From Hymenobacter psychrophilus (GTDB lineage: Bacteria > Bacteroidota > Bacteroidia > Cytophagales > Hymenobacteraceae), in the NCBI RefSeq assembly GCF_900107135.1, contig NZ_FNOV01000005.1:78856-142855 (forward strand): a DNA stretch of 64,000 nt. The letters are read 5' to 3'. Within the stretch, counting starts at the first letter, position 1; each line of letters begins with the position of its first letter. Below the pieces are notes generated by a model. The model saw only the letters and a list, made by a program, of their open reading frames with translations, was not told the DNA's origin and ran no database searches. A program made the translations under genes and the position numbers. Shown piece by piece: positions 33,276-41,919 of this stretch.

Positions 33276-33944
33276 CTACGAAAGCAGGTTGTGGCGAATG
33301 GCGTATTGAATCAGGCCTACCATTGACTTGCATTTGGTTTTTGCCAGCAGGTTGCGCCGGTGAGTTTCCACGGTTCGCTCGCTGATAAACAGGGCCTCAG
33401 CAATTTCCAGGTTGGAGTGCTCGCGGGCAATGAGCTGCAGAATTTCCCGCTCGCGCCGGGTAATGGCCGGCTGGTCGGCCGCCTCTAGGCTACTCGTAAT
33501 CTGCCGGTTCTGCAGCAGCGTATCGGCCACATCCTGGCTAAAGTAAGTGCGGCCGGCAGCCACCTGCCGGATAGCCAGACTCAGTTCGGCGCGGCTGGCC
33601 GTTTTCAGCACGTAGCCGGCCCCGCCGGCTTCCAGCACTTCAGCCACAGTGGCGTGGTCGTGAAACATGCTCAGGGCCAGCACCCGTATTGCCGGCCAGT
33701 TGTCGCGGATGGCGCAGGCCAGCTCCACACCGCTCATACCGGGCATGCTCAGATCGAGCAGTACAACGTCAAGGCCGGGGTGGGTAGCCAGTAGTTCCAG
33801 CGCCTGCTTCCCGCTGTTGGCCTGGGCTACCACCCGCAGGTCGGTTTCGGGCAACAACATCTGACGGATACCTTCCACTATCATGGGGTGGTCATCCACC
33901 AGCAGCAAGTCAATACTAGTATCGGGTACGGATGAAGCAGGCAT
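33276..33944 (-). CDS. NarL/LuxR-family response regulator
   Basis: A 222-residue regulator. The receiver has LLVDDHPMIVEGIRQML, phospho-acceptor Asp in VVLLDLSMPGMSG and Lys in YVLKTASRAEL. The C-terminal LuxR helix-turn-helix reads TRREREILQLIAREHSNLEIAEALFISERTVETHRRNLL. No sensor kinase is adjacent, so it is an orphan in this window. Ends at a hairpin. Confidence 0.94.
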   Translation of the reverse strand: MPASSVPDTSIDLLLVDDHPMIVEGIRQMLLPETDLRVVAQANSGKQALELLATHPGLDVVLLDLSMPGMSGVELACAIRDNWPAIRVLALSMFHDHATVAEVLEAGGAGYVLKTASRAELSLAIRQVAAGRTYFSQDVADTLLQNRQITSSLEAADQPAITRREREILQLIAREHSNLEIAEALFISERTVETHRRNLLAKTKCKSMVGLIQYAIRHNLLS

Positions 33945-34128
33945 AGAAACACGATAAAATCTACCTCAGAATCATCCACAAAGCCTATCTGACAGGAAAG
34001 ATACGTAAACCTGGGCGGGGCCAACCGCGGCGGACCGGCTCGGCGGCAACGCAACCCGGGCATTAGCAGTAGAACCATGGTCTGCTCCTTTTCATCTTTT
34101 TCTCACCCGATTCAATTCCCTTTCACCC

Positions 34129-34338
34129 ATGCGCAAAGGCACCCAAGTAAGCTGGAAGTACGGCACTGGCACGGCCACCGGCAAAATTGAGGAAACCCAC
34201 AAGGAAACAATCATCCGTAAGCTGAAGGGTTCCGAAATCACGCGCCACGGCACCCCCAACAACCCCGCCTACCTTATTGTGCAGGAAAACGGCGACAAAG
34301 TGCTCAAGCTGAAAAGCGAAGTATCGGAGGCGAAGTGA
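34129..34338 (+). CDS. DUF2945/HVA1-type small protein (Tudor-like)
   Basis: A 69-residue protein: KGTQVSWKYGTGTATGKI at the start, then THKETIIRKLKGSEITRHGTP and NPAYLIVQENGDKVLKLKSEV. This is the hypervirulence-associated/DUF2945 pattern of a small SH3/Tudor-like barrel; function is not established. Stand-alone gene followed by a palindrome. Confidence 0.85.
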   Translation: MRKGTQVSWKYGTGTATGKIEETHKETIIRKLKGSEITRHGTPNNPAYLIVQENGDKVLKLKSEVSEAK

Positions 34339-34348
34339 ATAGTGAATA

Positions 34349-34446
34349 ACGCTATTCCGGACAAAGCGAAGGACCTTATCTGGCTAAAACGCATCGTGAT
34401 GACGATTGTCGTTCTAACCGGATAAGGTCCTTCACTTACGCTGTTA
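34349..34446. repeat. Palindromic element
   Basis: The inner arms GAAGGACCTTATC (34368-34380) and GATAAGGTCCTTC (34421-34433) are perfect; pairing extends imperfectly outwards (GTGAATAACGC with GCTGTTAC). The AAGGACCTT motif also occurs in the 58.3-kb element. Confidence 0.7.
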
Positions 34447-34477
34447 CAATTGGCGGTTCACTGACCACTAATCGTTT

Positions 34478-35959
34478 TTATCCACTGATTCCTTCGGCCT
34501 CCCGTTCGCGGTTGAGCTTACTGTTGTGACGGCCGTAGAAGTAGTAGATAGCCACGCCGATGGCCATCCAGATGATGAGGCGCAACCAGGTGTCCCAGGG
34601 CAGGTTGAACATCATGTAGCCACAGATGAGGATACCCAGGATGGGCACAGTCGGTACGAAGGGTGTTTTGAAAGGCCGTACCACATCGGGGTCGCGGCGA
34701 CGCATGACGATAACGCCGGCGCACACAATGATAAAGGCAAACAACGTCCCGATGCTCACCAACTCACCCAGCAGGCCCACGGGCAGAATGCCGGCCACGA
34801 TGGCGGCAACTATCCCCGTGAAGATGGTGGTCACGTAGGGCGTCTGGAACTTGGGGTGCACTTTGCCGAAGATGGCCGGCAACAGTCCGTCGCGCGACAT
34901 GGCGAAGAAAATGCGGGGCTGCCCCATCAGCATCACGAGCACTACCGAGGCGAGGCCGGCAATGGCCCCGATGCCGGTGAAGAAATACAGCCACTTGAGG
35001 GCGGGGCCGGCAGCAGCCAGGGCCACAAGTACCGGATCGGGTACGTTGAGGTTTTTGTACGAGGTGAGGCCGGTGAGCACCAGCGCCATCAGCACGTAAA
35101 GCAGCGTACAGATAGCCAGCGAGAGTAGCATACCGATGGGCATATCGCGCTGGGGGTTTTTAGCCTCCTGGGCGGCGGTACTCACGGCATCGAAACCGAT
35201 GTAGGAGAAGAATACCACGGCCGCGCCGCGCACAATACCCTGCCAGCCGTAGCGCGAACTGCCGTCGGGCAGAATTTCGACCTGTGGGATAAAGGGCTCC
35301 CAGTTGGCCGTGTTCACGTATTTGAAGCCGAAGCCAATAACGAGCAGCACAATGGCTACTTTGATGAACACGATGACGTTGTTGAAGCGGGCCGACTCCT
35401 GAATACCGATAACGAGCAGCGTCGTCATGACGCCAATCAGCAGCACGGCGGGCAGGTTGATGACGGCGCCGGTCAGGGCAAACTCGCCGCCGTCGTAGCT
35501 CACGGGGGCGCTGGCAATAGCCGCGGGTAGGTCGATGCCCGATTTATGCAGGATGCTGACCACGTTTCCGCTCCAGCCCACGGCCACCGTGGCGGCGCCG
35601 AACAGGTATTCCAGAATCAGGTCCCAACCGATAATCCAGGCCACGAACTCGCCCAGCGTGGCATAGCCGTAGGTGTAGGCCGAGCCGGCAATCGGAATCA
35701 TGGAGGCGAACTCGGCGTAGCATAGGCCCGCAAACAGGCAACCCAGACCGGCGATAATAAAGGAGAGGACGATGGCCGGGCCGGCCGCGTTGGCCGCCGC
35801 GGTACCCGTGAGCACGAAAATACCGGCTCCGATAATGGCTCCCACCCCGAGCAGGGTAAGGTTGGTCGCCGTTAGGGTCCGGTTCAGCCCGCCGCCTTCG
35901 CCCTCGTCGGCCTCATTCATGAGTTTATCGAGCGATTTTCTGGCGAAAATGTCTGCCAT
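34478..35959 (-). CDS. APC-family amino acid permease
   Basis: A 493-residue transporter with 12 or more helices. TM1 carries the APC glycine motif [41 protein letters not shown] follows TM6. This matches cationic-amino-acid/YfnA-type permeases. The substrate is inferred only to class. Start: ATG at 35959, giving [16 protein letters not shown]; the longer frame adds unrelated sequence. Transcribed alone. Confidence 0.93.
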   Translation of the reverse strand: MADIFARKSLDKLMNEADEGEGGGLNRTLTATNLTLLGVGAIIGAGIFVLTGTAAANAAGPAIVLSFIIAGLGCLFAGLCYAEFASMIPIAGSAYTYGYATLGEFVAWIIGWDLILEYLFGAATVAVGWSGNVVSILHKSGIDLPAAIASAPVSYDGGEFALTGAVINLPAVLLIGVMTTLLVIGIQESARFNNVIVFIKVAIVLLVIGFGFKYVNTANWEPFIPQVEILPDGSSRYGWQGIVRGAAVVFFSYIGFDAVSTAAQEAKNPQRDMPIGMLLSLAICTLLYVLMALVLTGLTSYKNLNVPDPVLVALAAAGPALKWLYFFTGIGAIAGLASVVLVMLMGQPRIFFAMSRDGLLPAIFGKVHPKFQTPYVTTIFTGIVAAIVAGILPVGLLGELVSIGTLFAFIIVCAGVIVMRRRDPDVVRPFKTPFVPTVPILGILICGYMMFNLPWDTWLRLIIWMAIGVAIYYFYGRHNSKLNREREAEGISG

Positions 35960-36161
35960 AGAAGAAGGGGAATTAAGGAAATGAAAAGGTGAGAAGAAGT
36001 TACAACAGAGCCCAAAAGCCCGTTCGGGTGGCCCAATATAGGTGATAATCCGTTTTGCAAGGCCCAAACCGGACCAAACGGGCAAAAAATCACCCCCGAT
36101 TAAACCTCCTTGCTGGGCCGGCGTCTATCGGCCGTAAACCAAGTTCACAGACCCTTCCAAT

Positions 36162-36572
36162 ATGAAAAAGTTGCTCATCATACTAGCCGCCGCAGCCCTG
36201 ACCGCCGGTACGGCCACTGCTCAGACTACCAACGCCAGACCGCCGGCTGCCAACGGCCGCATGGAGCAGGCTACGCCCGAACAGCAGGCCGACCGCCTTA
36301 CCAAGCAGCTCAGCCTTTCGGCCGACCAGCGCACCCAGGTTGTGACGATGGAAAAGGCCCGCCGCGAAGAAATGACCACCATGCGCGGCCAGATGCAAGC
36401 CGGCGGCGACCGGACGGCCATGCGCCAGACCATGCAAACCATGCGCGACAAGTACGATACCCAGCTCAAGGGCATCCTCACGGCCGACCAGTACACTCAA
36501 TACAGCCAGCGCCGCGAGGAGCGCGCCGACAACCAGGGCAGCCGCAAAATGAAAATGAAGACCAAAGGGTAG
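36162..36572 (+). CDS. Exported Spy/CpxP-like (DUF4890-type) protein
   Basis: A 136-residue protein with signal peptide (KKLLIILAAAALTAGTATAQ), then a helical domain with the repeated LTxxQ-like pattern: RLTKQLSLSADQRTQVV and GILTADQYTQYSQRRE. Such periplasmic helical proteins are envelope-stress or metal-stress linked. The C-terminus is very basic (RKMKMKTKG). A hairpin with T run follows. Confidence 0.8.
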   Translation: MKKLLIILAAAALTAGTATAQTTNARPPAANGRMEQATPEQQADRLTKQLSLSADQRTQVVTMEKARREEMTTMRGQMQAGGDRTAMRQTMQTMRDKYDTQLKGILTADQYTQYSQRREERADNQGSRKMKMKTKG

Positions 36573-36600
36573 TCTTTGCCGCTTTCGGCCTTCTTCTGAG

Positions 36601-36638
36601 AAAGCCCCGAACCACTTGGTTCGTGGCTTTTTTTTGGG
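36601..36638 (+). terminator. Terminator after the Spy-like gene
   Basis: AAAGCC...GAAC pairs with GTTCGTGGCTTT with small mismatches, followed by eight T residues. Confidence 0.7.
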
Positions 36639-36686
36639 GGCTACAACCCGTTGCTTAGCAGTGGGCCGGGCCGCCGGGGCAGCAAC

Positions 36687-36722
36687 TTTTGCGGCGCGGA
36701 GTAGTTGGCTTGCGTATATTTG
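36687..36722 (+). promoter_or_regulatory. Promoter of the MBL/rhodanese gene
   Basis: TTTTG at 36687-36691 and TATATTTG at 36715-36722 with 23 bases between them; the ATG lies 67 bases on. Confidence 0.45.
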
Positions 36723-36788
36723 AAAGTATGCCTCCTTTCCGATGGCCGCCCGACGGCCCGGGGCACGTTTCACCACACCCAACACCCC

Positions 36789-38162
36789 ATGAGTCCTCTG
36801 CCCAGTAGTACCGGCTCGGTACAAATTCAGCAGTTTTACGATAAAGGCCTGGCCCACGCGAGCTACGCCATCCGCAGCGAAGGCCAGATTGCCCTCATCG
36901 ACCCGGCCCGCGACCCGCAGCCCTACTACGACTTCGCCGACGAGCACGAGGCCCGCATCGTGGCCATTATTGAAACCCATCCGCACGCCGATTTTGTTAG
37001 TTCGCACCTCGAAATAGCGGAAGAAACCGGTGCCCCCATCTACGTCAGCCAGCTGGCCCAGGTCAGCTACTCCCACCAGGGCTTCGACGACGGCCAACGC
37101 ATTGCAGTGGGCAGCGTCGAGCTGCACGCCCTGAACACGCCCGGCCACTCGCCCGACTCTATTAGTGTGCTGCTGATGGATGAGCTGGCCCAGACCCGGG
37201 CCGTGTTCACCGGCGACACGCTGTTTGTGGGCGACGTGGGCCGGCCCGATTTGCGCGAGTCCGACGCCGTGGGCGGGCACAGCCGCGAGTCGCTGGCGGC
37301 CCAGCTCTACCAGAGCACCCGCCAGAAGCTGATGACGCTGCCCGCCTCGACCCGGGTGTACCCGGCCCACGGGCCCGGCTCGCTGTGCGGCAAAACCACC
37401 AGCCCCGACCTCGACAGCACGATTGGCAGGGAAATCAAGACCAACTATGCCCTCCAAACCATGAGCCAGGAGGATTTCGTGAAGGTTCTGCTCGAAGACC
37501 AGCCCTTCATGCCTAAATACTTCGGCCACAATGTGCTGCTGAACAAGCAGGGTGCCGCGCCTTTCGAAGACAGCATTCGGACGGTACCGCGCCTGCGCTC
37601 GGACGACGAAATGGAGCCCAACGTGCTGCTGATCGATACCCGGCCGGCCGAGGAGTTCCGCACCGGCCACCTGCCCGGGGCGCTTAACCTGATGGACGGG
37701 GGCAAGTTTGAAACCTGGCTGGGTTCGATTGTGGGTCCTGACGAGCCGTTTTACCTGCTGGCCGACTCGCAGATTGCCCTCGACACCATTATCCGCAAGG
37801 CGGCCAAAATCGGCTACGAAACCAACATCAAAGGCGCCCTGCTCACGCCCCGCGAGCTACCCGTAAGCAACTCTACGCCCGACGTGGAGCGCGTACGCCA
37901 GCACCCCGAGGAGTTTACCATCGTCGATATTCGCAACCGCTCGGAGGCCAAAGAGCCACTGTTTGCCGGGGCCCTGAATATTCCGCTACCCGAGTTGCGC
38001 GAACGAACCGCCGAGATTCCGACTGGTAAACCCGTACTAGTACACTGTGCCGGCGGCTACCGCTCGGCGGCCGGCGCCAGCATTGTGCAGGCTGCTTTAC
38101 CGGGCGTGGCCGTGTACGATTTAAGTGAGGCCGTTACCTCGTTTCGGCCGCAGTCCGCATAA
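36789..38162 (+). CDS. Metallo-beta-lactamase/double-rhodanese protein
   Basis: A 457-residue protein of the persulfide-dioxygenase-like group. MBL domain (1-250): ETHPHADFVSSH, where the usual DH has become DF, then NTPGHSPDSIS and FTGDTLFVGDVGRPDL. Two rhodanese domains follow. The first (about 275-365, LLIDTRPAEEFRTGHLPGA) has no Cys at its active loop. The second (about 385-455) keeps HCAGGYRSAAG with the catalytic Cys. It probably acts in sulfide or persulfide metabolism. Start: ATG at 36789. Confidence 0.9.
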   Translation: MSPLPSSTGSVQIQQFYDKGLAHASYAIRSEGQIALIDPARDPQPYYDFADEHEARIVAIIETHPHADFVSSHLEIAEETGAPIYVSQLAQVSYSHQGFDDGQRIAVGSVELHALNTPGHSPDSISVLLMDELAQTRAVFTGDTLFVGDVGRPDLRESDAVGGHSRESLAAQLYQSTRQKLMTLPASTRVYPAHGPGSLCGKTTSPDLDSTIGREIKTNYALQTMSQEDFVKVLLEDQPFMPKYFGHNVLLNKQGAAPFEDSIRTVPRLRSDDEMEPNVLLIDTRPAEEFRTGHLPGALNLMDGGKFETWLGSIVGPDEPFYLLADSQIALDTIIRKAAKIGYETNIKGALLTPRELPVSNSTPDVERVRQHPEEFTIVDIRNRSEAKEPLFAGALNIPLPELRERTAEIPTGKPVLVHCAGGYRSAAGASIVQAALPGVAVYDLSEAVTSFRPQSA

Positions 38163-38208
38163 ATTCTGGGGCGCAACTCTGCAACCTTTCTTCATGGTAG
38201 AGTATCTG

Positions 38209-38248
38209 AGTATCAGAGTCGCATTGGCTCTGATACTCTTCCTTTTTA
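38209..38248 (+). terminator. Terminator after the MBL/rhodanese gene
   Basis: GAGTATCAGAG (38209-38219) pairs with CTCTGATACTC (38229-38239), followed by TTCCTTTTT. Confidence 0.75.
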
Positions 38249-38258
38249 TACCCATACC

Positions 38259-38621
38259 ATGAAACGTTTTTTACTATTACTGACCTTAGGCACGCTCGGT
38301 CTGGGCTCCTGCGACGACACCCAAGAATCTGTAGAGCCTGGCAGCAGCAGCTGTATCACGGAGAAGGTGCAGCAATTCGCCAAGGGCAGCTCCTGCAAAA
38401 CCAGCACGCCTACGATAGGCGCCAGCGTAAAGGAATACCGCTTCCAAGAGCGGCTGGTATATGTCTTCGATATGGGTAATTGTTTGGCCGACGCATCGGC
38501 GGACGTGCTTGATGCCAACTGCCAGCGGATTGGTATGTTGGGTGGTCTTGCGGGTATCAATCAAGTCAATGGGGAATCTTTTGAGAAGGCCGAACTCCAG
38601 CGTACCCTCTGGCAGCAGTAG
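38259..38621 (+). CDS. Small lipoprotein, DUF6970-like
   Basis: A 120-residue protein with lipoprotein signal (LLTLGTLGLGSC). The mature part has paired cysteines and a pattern VKEYRFQERLVYVFDMGNCLADASADVLDANCQRIGMLGGLAGI. This resembles the DUF6970 family as I recall it (CxxD..A.VxDxxCxxIC-type). Function unknown. Confidence 0.7.
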   Translation: MKRFLLLLTLGTLGLGSCDDTQESVEPGSSSCITEKVQQFAKGSSCKTSTPTIGASVKEYRFQERLVYVFDMGNCLADASADVLDANCQRIGMLGGLAGINQVNGESFEKAELQRTLWQQ

Positions 38622-38629
38622 CGCGTAAC

Positions 38630-38692
38630 GGCACCCGCACAAACCCGGCGGGTCGGCTCGTGGGCCAGATACGCCGGGTTTGTGCGGGTGCC
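38630..38692. repeat. Perfect 21-bp inverted repeat before sbcD
   Basis: Arms 38630-38650 and 38672-38692 (GGCACCCGCACAAACCCGGC...) are fully complementary with a 21-base loop. Probably terminates the upstream lipoprotein gene. The sbcD promoter box begins only 4 bases later. Confidence 0.85.
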
Positions 38693-38696
38693 GGAG

Positions 38697-38704
38697 TACC
38701 TTCG
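38697..38704 (+). promoter_or_regulatory. Promoter -7 box of sbcD, 5 bases before the ATG
   Basis: TACCTTCG ends 5 bases before the sbcD ATG at 38710, so transcription would start at or next to the start codon. Confidence 0.5.
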
Positions 38705-38709
38705 TAGTC

Positions 38710-39948
38710 ATGCGCATTCTTCATACCGCCGACTGGCACCTGGGCCAGCGGTTTATTCAGGGACACGAGCGGACCGAGGAGCATCGTCACTTCCTCAACT
38801 GGCTGGTGGCCACAATTCAGGCCGAGCAGGTTGAGGTGCTGGTGGTAGCCGGCGACATTTTCGATACCGGCTCGCCTTCCAACCAGGCCCTGGAGCTGTA
38901 CTACGATTTCCTGCTGAAGCTGCGCCAGACCGGCTGCCGCGACGTGGTAGTAGTGGGCGGCAACCACGACTCGCCGGCCACCCTGAATGCCCCGGCCCGG
39001 CTGCTGCGCCATTTGCGGGTGCACGTGGTGGGCTGCGTGCCCGAGTGCTTCGAGGAGCAGATTTTGGTGCTCGATGATGCCAGCGGCCGGCCCGGGCTGG
39101 TGGTGTGCGCCGTGCCGTTTCTGCGCGACCGGGACGTGCGCCTTTCTGTGCCGGGCGAGAGTGCCGAGGAGCGCGAGGCCCGCATCAAACAGGGCCTCGC
39201 CGACCATTACGCCCGCGTGGCCGAGGTGGAGCAGGTGTGGCAGCTGAAGGCACTGGGGCTGCCCGTACTGGCCACCGGCCACCTGTACGCCGCCGGGGCC
39301 GCTCCCTCCGATTCGGAGCGCACCATTCATGTGGGCAACCTGGGCCAGGTAACGGCCGACCATTTCCCGGCCATTTTCGATTACGTGGCGCTGGGCCACC
39401 TGCACCGGCCCCAGCGCGTGGGCGGGCGGGAGCATATCCGCTATTCGGGCTCGCCCATTGCGCTGTCGTTTTCGGAAGTTGATCAGGGCAAGGAGGTACT
39501 GCTGGTGAACTTCGCGGCCGGCAAACTGGCGGAGCTGCGGAGCCTTGTAGTGCCGGGAGCACGGCGCCTGGTGCGGTTTCATGGCACCCTGGAAGAAGTT
39601 GCCGCCGCCCTCGAAGCCTACGACAACGCCGGCTACGCGCTGCCCGCCTGGGCCGATGTGCAGGTACACTCGGAGCTGAGCCAACTGGAAGTAGCGGAGG
39701 CGCTCCTGAAGGTAATTGAGGCCCTCGACCGGCAGCAGCTGGTGGTGCTGGCCCGGCGCCACCTGCGCCTGCTAACCCTGCGCCAGCTGGGCACGGCCGC
39801 CGCCGACGACGAAAGCGCCGCCAGCCTCACCCGCAGCCTGCACGATTTCACGGCCCGGGAGGTATTCGAGCAGCGCCTGGCAGCCGAGCCCGCCGAGGCC
39901 CGCACCGAACTACTGCGCACCTTCGACGAGCTGCTGGAAAGCCTGTAG
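38710..39948 (+). CDS. sbcD: Exonuclease subunit SbcD (Mre11-like)
   Basis: Nuclease subunit of the SbcCD complex, which opens DNA hairpins and cleans double-strand ends. The 412 residues show the phosphodiesterase motifs: HTADWHLGQRF, VVAGDIFDTGSPSN, VVGGNHDSPA, ATGHLY and LGHLHRPQRV. Start: ATG at 38710, giving MRILHTADWHLGQ; an earlier frame start is not conserved. Its partner sbcC is 6.5 kb downstream on the same strand rather than adjacent. Confidence 0.95.
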   Translation: MRILHTADWHLGQRFIQGHERTEEHRHFLNWLVATIQAEQVEVLVVAGDIFDTGSPSNQALELYYDFLLKLRQTGCRDVVVVGGNHDSPATLNAPARLLRHLRVHVVGCVPECFEEQILVLDDASGRPGLVVCAVPFLRDRDVRLSVPGESAEEREARIKQGLADHYARVAEVEQVWQLKALGLPVLATGHLYAAGAAPSDSERTIHVGNLGQVTADHFPAIFDYVALGHLHRPQRVGGREHIRYSGSPIALSFSEVDQGKEVLLVNFAAGKLAELRSLVVPGARRLVRFHGTLEEVAAALEAYDNAGYALPAWADVQVHSELSQLEVAEALLKVIEALDRQQLVVLARRHLRLLTLRQLGTAAADDESAASLTRSLHDFTAREVFEQRLAAEPAEARTELLRTFDELLESL

Positions 39949-40095
39949 GAGGTGGCTTTGTGGCGGCCGGCTATGGCGAGACTCGTATCTTTGGCGGTGG
40001 CACCCAGGACACAGTAACTGCGCCCTACCCTCCTATTACGGGCCCGCGATGCTTTTCTGCTTCCGGCGCCATGTATTTCTCCTCTGCTGGTTTCT

Positions 40096-41433
40096 ATGGC
40101 TGTATCTAAAATCGTTCGTCCGCTGGTGCGCCCCTTTGCCGAATTTTTTCGGCGCGAAGCGGCCGGTGGCATCATGCTGATGGTGAGTGCCGTGCTGGCC
40201 CTGATACTGGCTAACATCAACTGGGGGCCGGCCCAGCTTTTCCCGGGTCTCTGGGACAAGCACCTGAACTTCTCGCTCAACGGCTACGGCCTCGACCTGA
40301 GCTTGCTGCACTGGATCAACGACGGGCTGATGAGCATCTTCTTCCTCATCGTGGGCCTCGAAATCAAGCGGGAGTTGCTGGAGGGCGAGCTTTCGGACCG
40401 GCGGCAGGCTACGCTGCCCATTGCGGCGGCCATTGGCGGCATGATAGTGCCGGCACTGGTGTATTTCCTCATCAACCGGGGCCAACCCGCCGCCAATGCC
40501 TGGGGCATTCCGATGGCCACCGACATTGCCTTTGCGCTGGCCGTGCTGCAGCTGCTGGGACCGCGCGTGCCGCTGGGGCTCAAAATATTTCTCACGGCCC
40601 TGGCCATTGTCGACGACCTGGGCGCCGTGCTGGTAATTGCCGGCTACTACACCACCAACCTGCACCTCAACTACCTGTACCTGGCACTGGGCGTGTGGGC
40701 ACTGCTGATGAACCTGAACTTTCTCGGCATCCGCAGCCTGGTGGTGTATCTGCCGCTGGGCGTGCTGTTGTGGTTTTTCATGCATGAGTCGGGGGTGCAC
40801 GCCACGCTGGCCGGCGTAATGCTGGCCCTCACCATTCCTTCGCGCATCGGGCTGGCCAAGCCCGATCTGTTGCTCATGCTCAACAGCCGCCTGAGTATGC
40901 TGCAGGACGAAGTACATGGTGCCGATGCCAACCCGCGCATTATTAGTGAGGAATTGGAATACCTTTCCGACGACATCAGCTCGCCGGCTCAGAAGCTGGA
41001 GCAGCGGCTGCACTCGGTGGTGGCCTTCGTCATCATCCCGCTGTTTGCCTTCGCCAATACCAGCCTGCCCATCGACGCCTCCGTATTCCGCGAGCTGCTC
41101 ACGCCGCTGGGCCTGGGCATTATTCTGGGCCTCACGGTAGGCAAGCCGCTGGGCATTGGGGCGATGAGCTGGCTGAGCATCCGGCTGGGCTGGGCCTCGC
41201 TGCCGGCCGGCGTTACGTGGCGGCACATCTGGGGCGCGGGCCTGCTGGGCGGCATCGGCTTCACCATGTCGCTGTTTATCACGCTACTGGCCCTGGGCGA
41301 GCATTCTGCCGGCGAACCAGTAGCCAAGCTGGCCATCCTCACCGCCTCGTTCATCTCCGGCACCTTGGGCTTCCTGCTGCTGCGCACCATGCCATTGCCG
41401 GAGGAAGTAGTTAGCGTCGACGTTACGCGCTAG
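40096..41433 (+). CDS. nhaA: Na+/H+ antiporter NhaA
   Basis: Electrogenic sodium/proton antiporter of the inner membrane, for pH and sodium homeostasis. The 445 residues have about 12 helices, and the essential aspartate pair at 173-174 within TALAIVDDLGAVLVIAGYY. Other family marks: FFLIVGLEIKRELLEGEL and GWGIPMATDIAFA-like AWGIPMATDIAFALAVL, and GGIGFTMSLFI. Between sbcD and the repeat region; own promoter not resolved. Confidence 0.96.
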   Translation: MAVSKIVRPLVRPFAEFFRREAAGGIMLMVSAVLALILANINWGPAQLFPGLWDKHLNFSLNGYGLDLSLLHWINDGLMSIFFLIVGLEIKRELLEGELSDRRQATLPIAAAIGGMIVPALVYFLINRGQPAANAWGIPMATDIAFALAVLQLLGPRVPLGLKIFLTALAIVDDLGAVLVIAGYYTTNLHLNYLYLALGVWALLMNLNFLGIRSLVVYLPLGVLLWFFMHESGVHATLAGVMLALTIPSRIGLAKPDLLLMLNSRLSMLQDEVHGADANPRIISEELEYLSDDISSPAQKLEQRLHSVVAFVIIPLFAFANTSLPIDASVFRELLTPLGLGIILGLTVGKPLGIGAMSWLSIRLGWASLPAGVTWRHIWGAGLLGGIGFTMSLFITLLALGEHSAGEPVAKLAILTASFISGTLGFLLLRTMPLPEEVVSVDVTR

Positions 41434-41587
41434 CCCCAGCGGGGCGGCATATCGGTAGCTCGATACTAGCCATGCATACCAAAGCCCCAGCGGGGCGACA
41501 CAACTGGTTGAAGCCATTGTGCCGCCCCGCTGGGGCTTTTCGCGTCTCCGGAACAAATTTTCTGCTGATATGCCGCCCCGCTGGGGC
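41432..41587. repeat. Four nested copies of an AGCCCCAGCGGGGC unit
   Basis: Copies at 41432-41450 and 41483-41500 (plus) and at 41520-41537 and 41570-41587 (minus) form two nested inverted pairs. Each unit is itself a palindrome (GCCCCAGCGGGGC). A degenerate copy lies at 57309-57355. It begins at the last bases of nhaA. Confidence 0.85.
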
Positions 41588-41611
41588 TACCGCATAACGT
41601 CAGGCTAGAAG

Positions 41612-41873
41612 TTAATCGGTAATGTCTTGGATGGCTTCGGCCAGCACCTTATCGGCCCCCTGGGTGCTCCAGGTGCGCAGAGAGTTGCCGCCGTAGGCCC
41701 GCACCCGCTCGGGAAACTGCCCCCCGCCCGCGCCCTTGATAAAATACGGCTGCCCGCCCCGCCGCAGCTCGTAGCGGCCCGTGGTGCGCTGCACTTCTAC
41801 CTTAACGGGGCCGGTTTGGGCGTGGGCGGCGGTAAGGGTGATGAGCAGGACCGAGGGTGGGGAGGGGTTTCAT
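41612..41873 (-). pseudogene. N-terminal remnant of a glycoside-hydrolase gene
   Basis: One frame reads a signal-like SVLLITLTAAHAQ, then GRYELRRGGQPYFIKGAGGG and GGNSLRTWSTQGADKVL. This matches the N-terminal strand-and-helix opening of GH2-type hydrolases in which GxPYFIKG and GGNSIRTW are typical. The only ATG (41873) is in a different frame, so a single-base shift lies near the CCCACCC run. The frame stops after about 90 residues at 41612. Clearly broken at both ends. Confidence 0.6.
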
Positions 41874-41919
41874 GGGGGGAGGGTGAAACGATAACTACAA
41901 TGTACTTTATTATCCTATT

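Noticed and set aside
36183..37670. Long minus-strand open frame across the Spy-like and MBL/rhodanese genes
   Set aside because: It runs antisense through two well-supported genes and a terminator; a GC-rich shadow.
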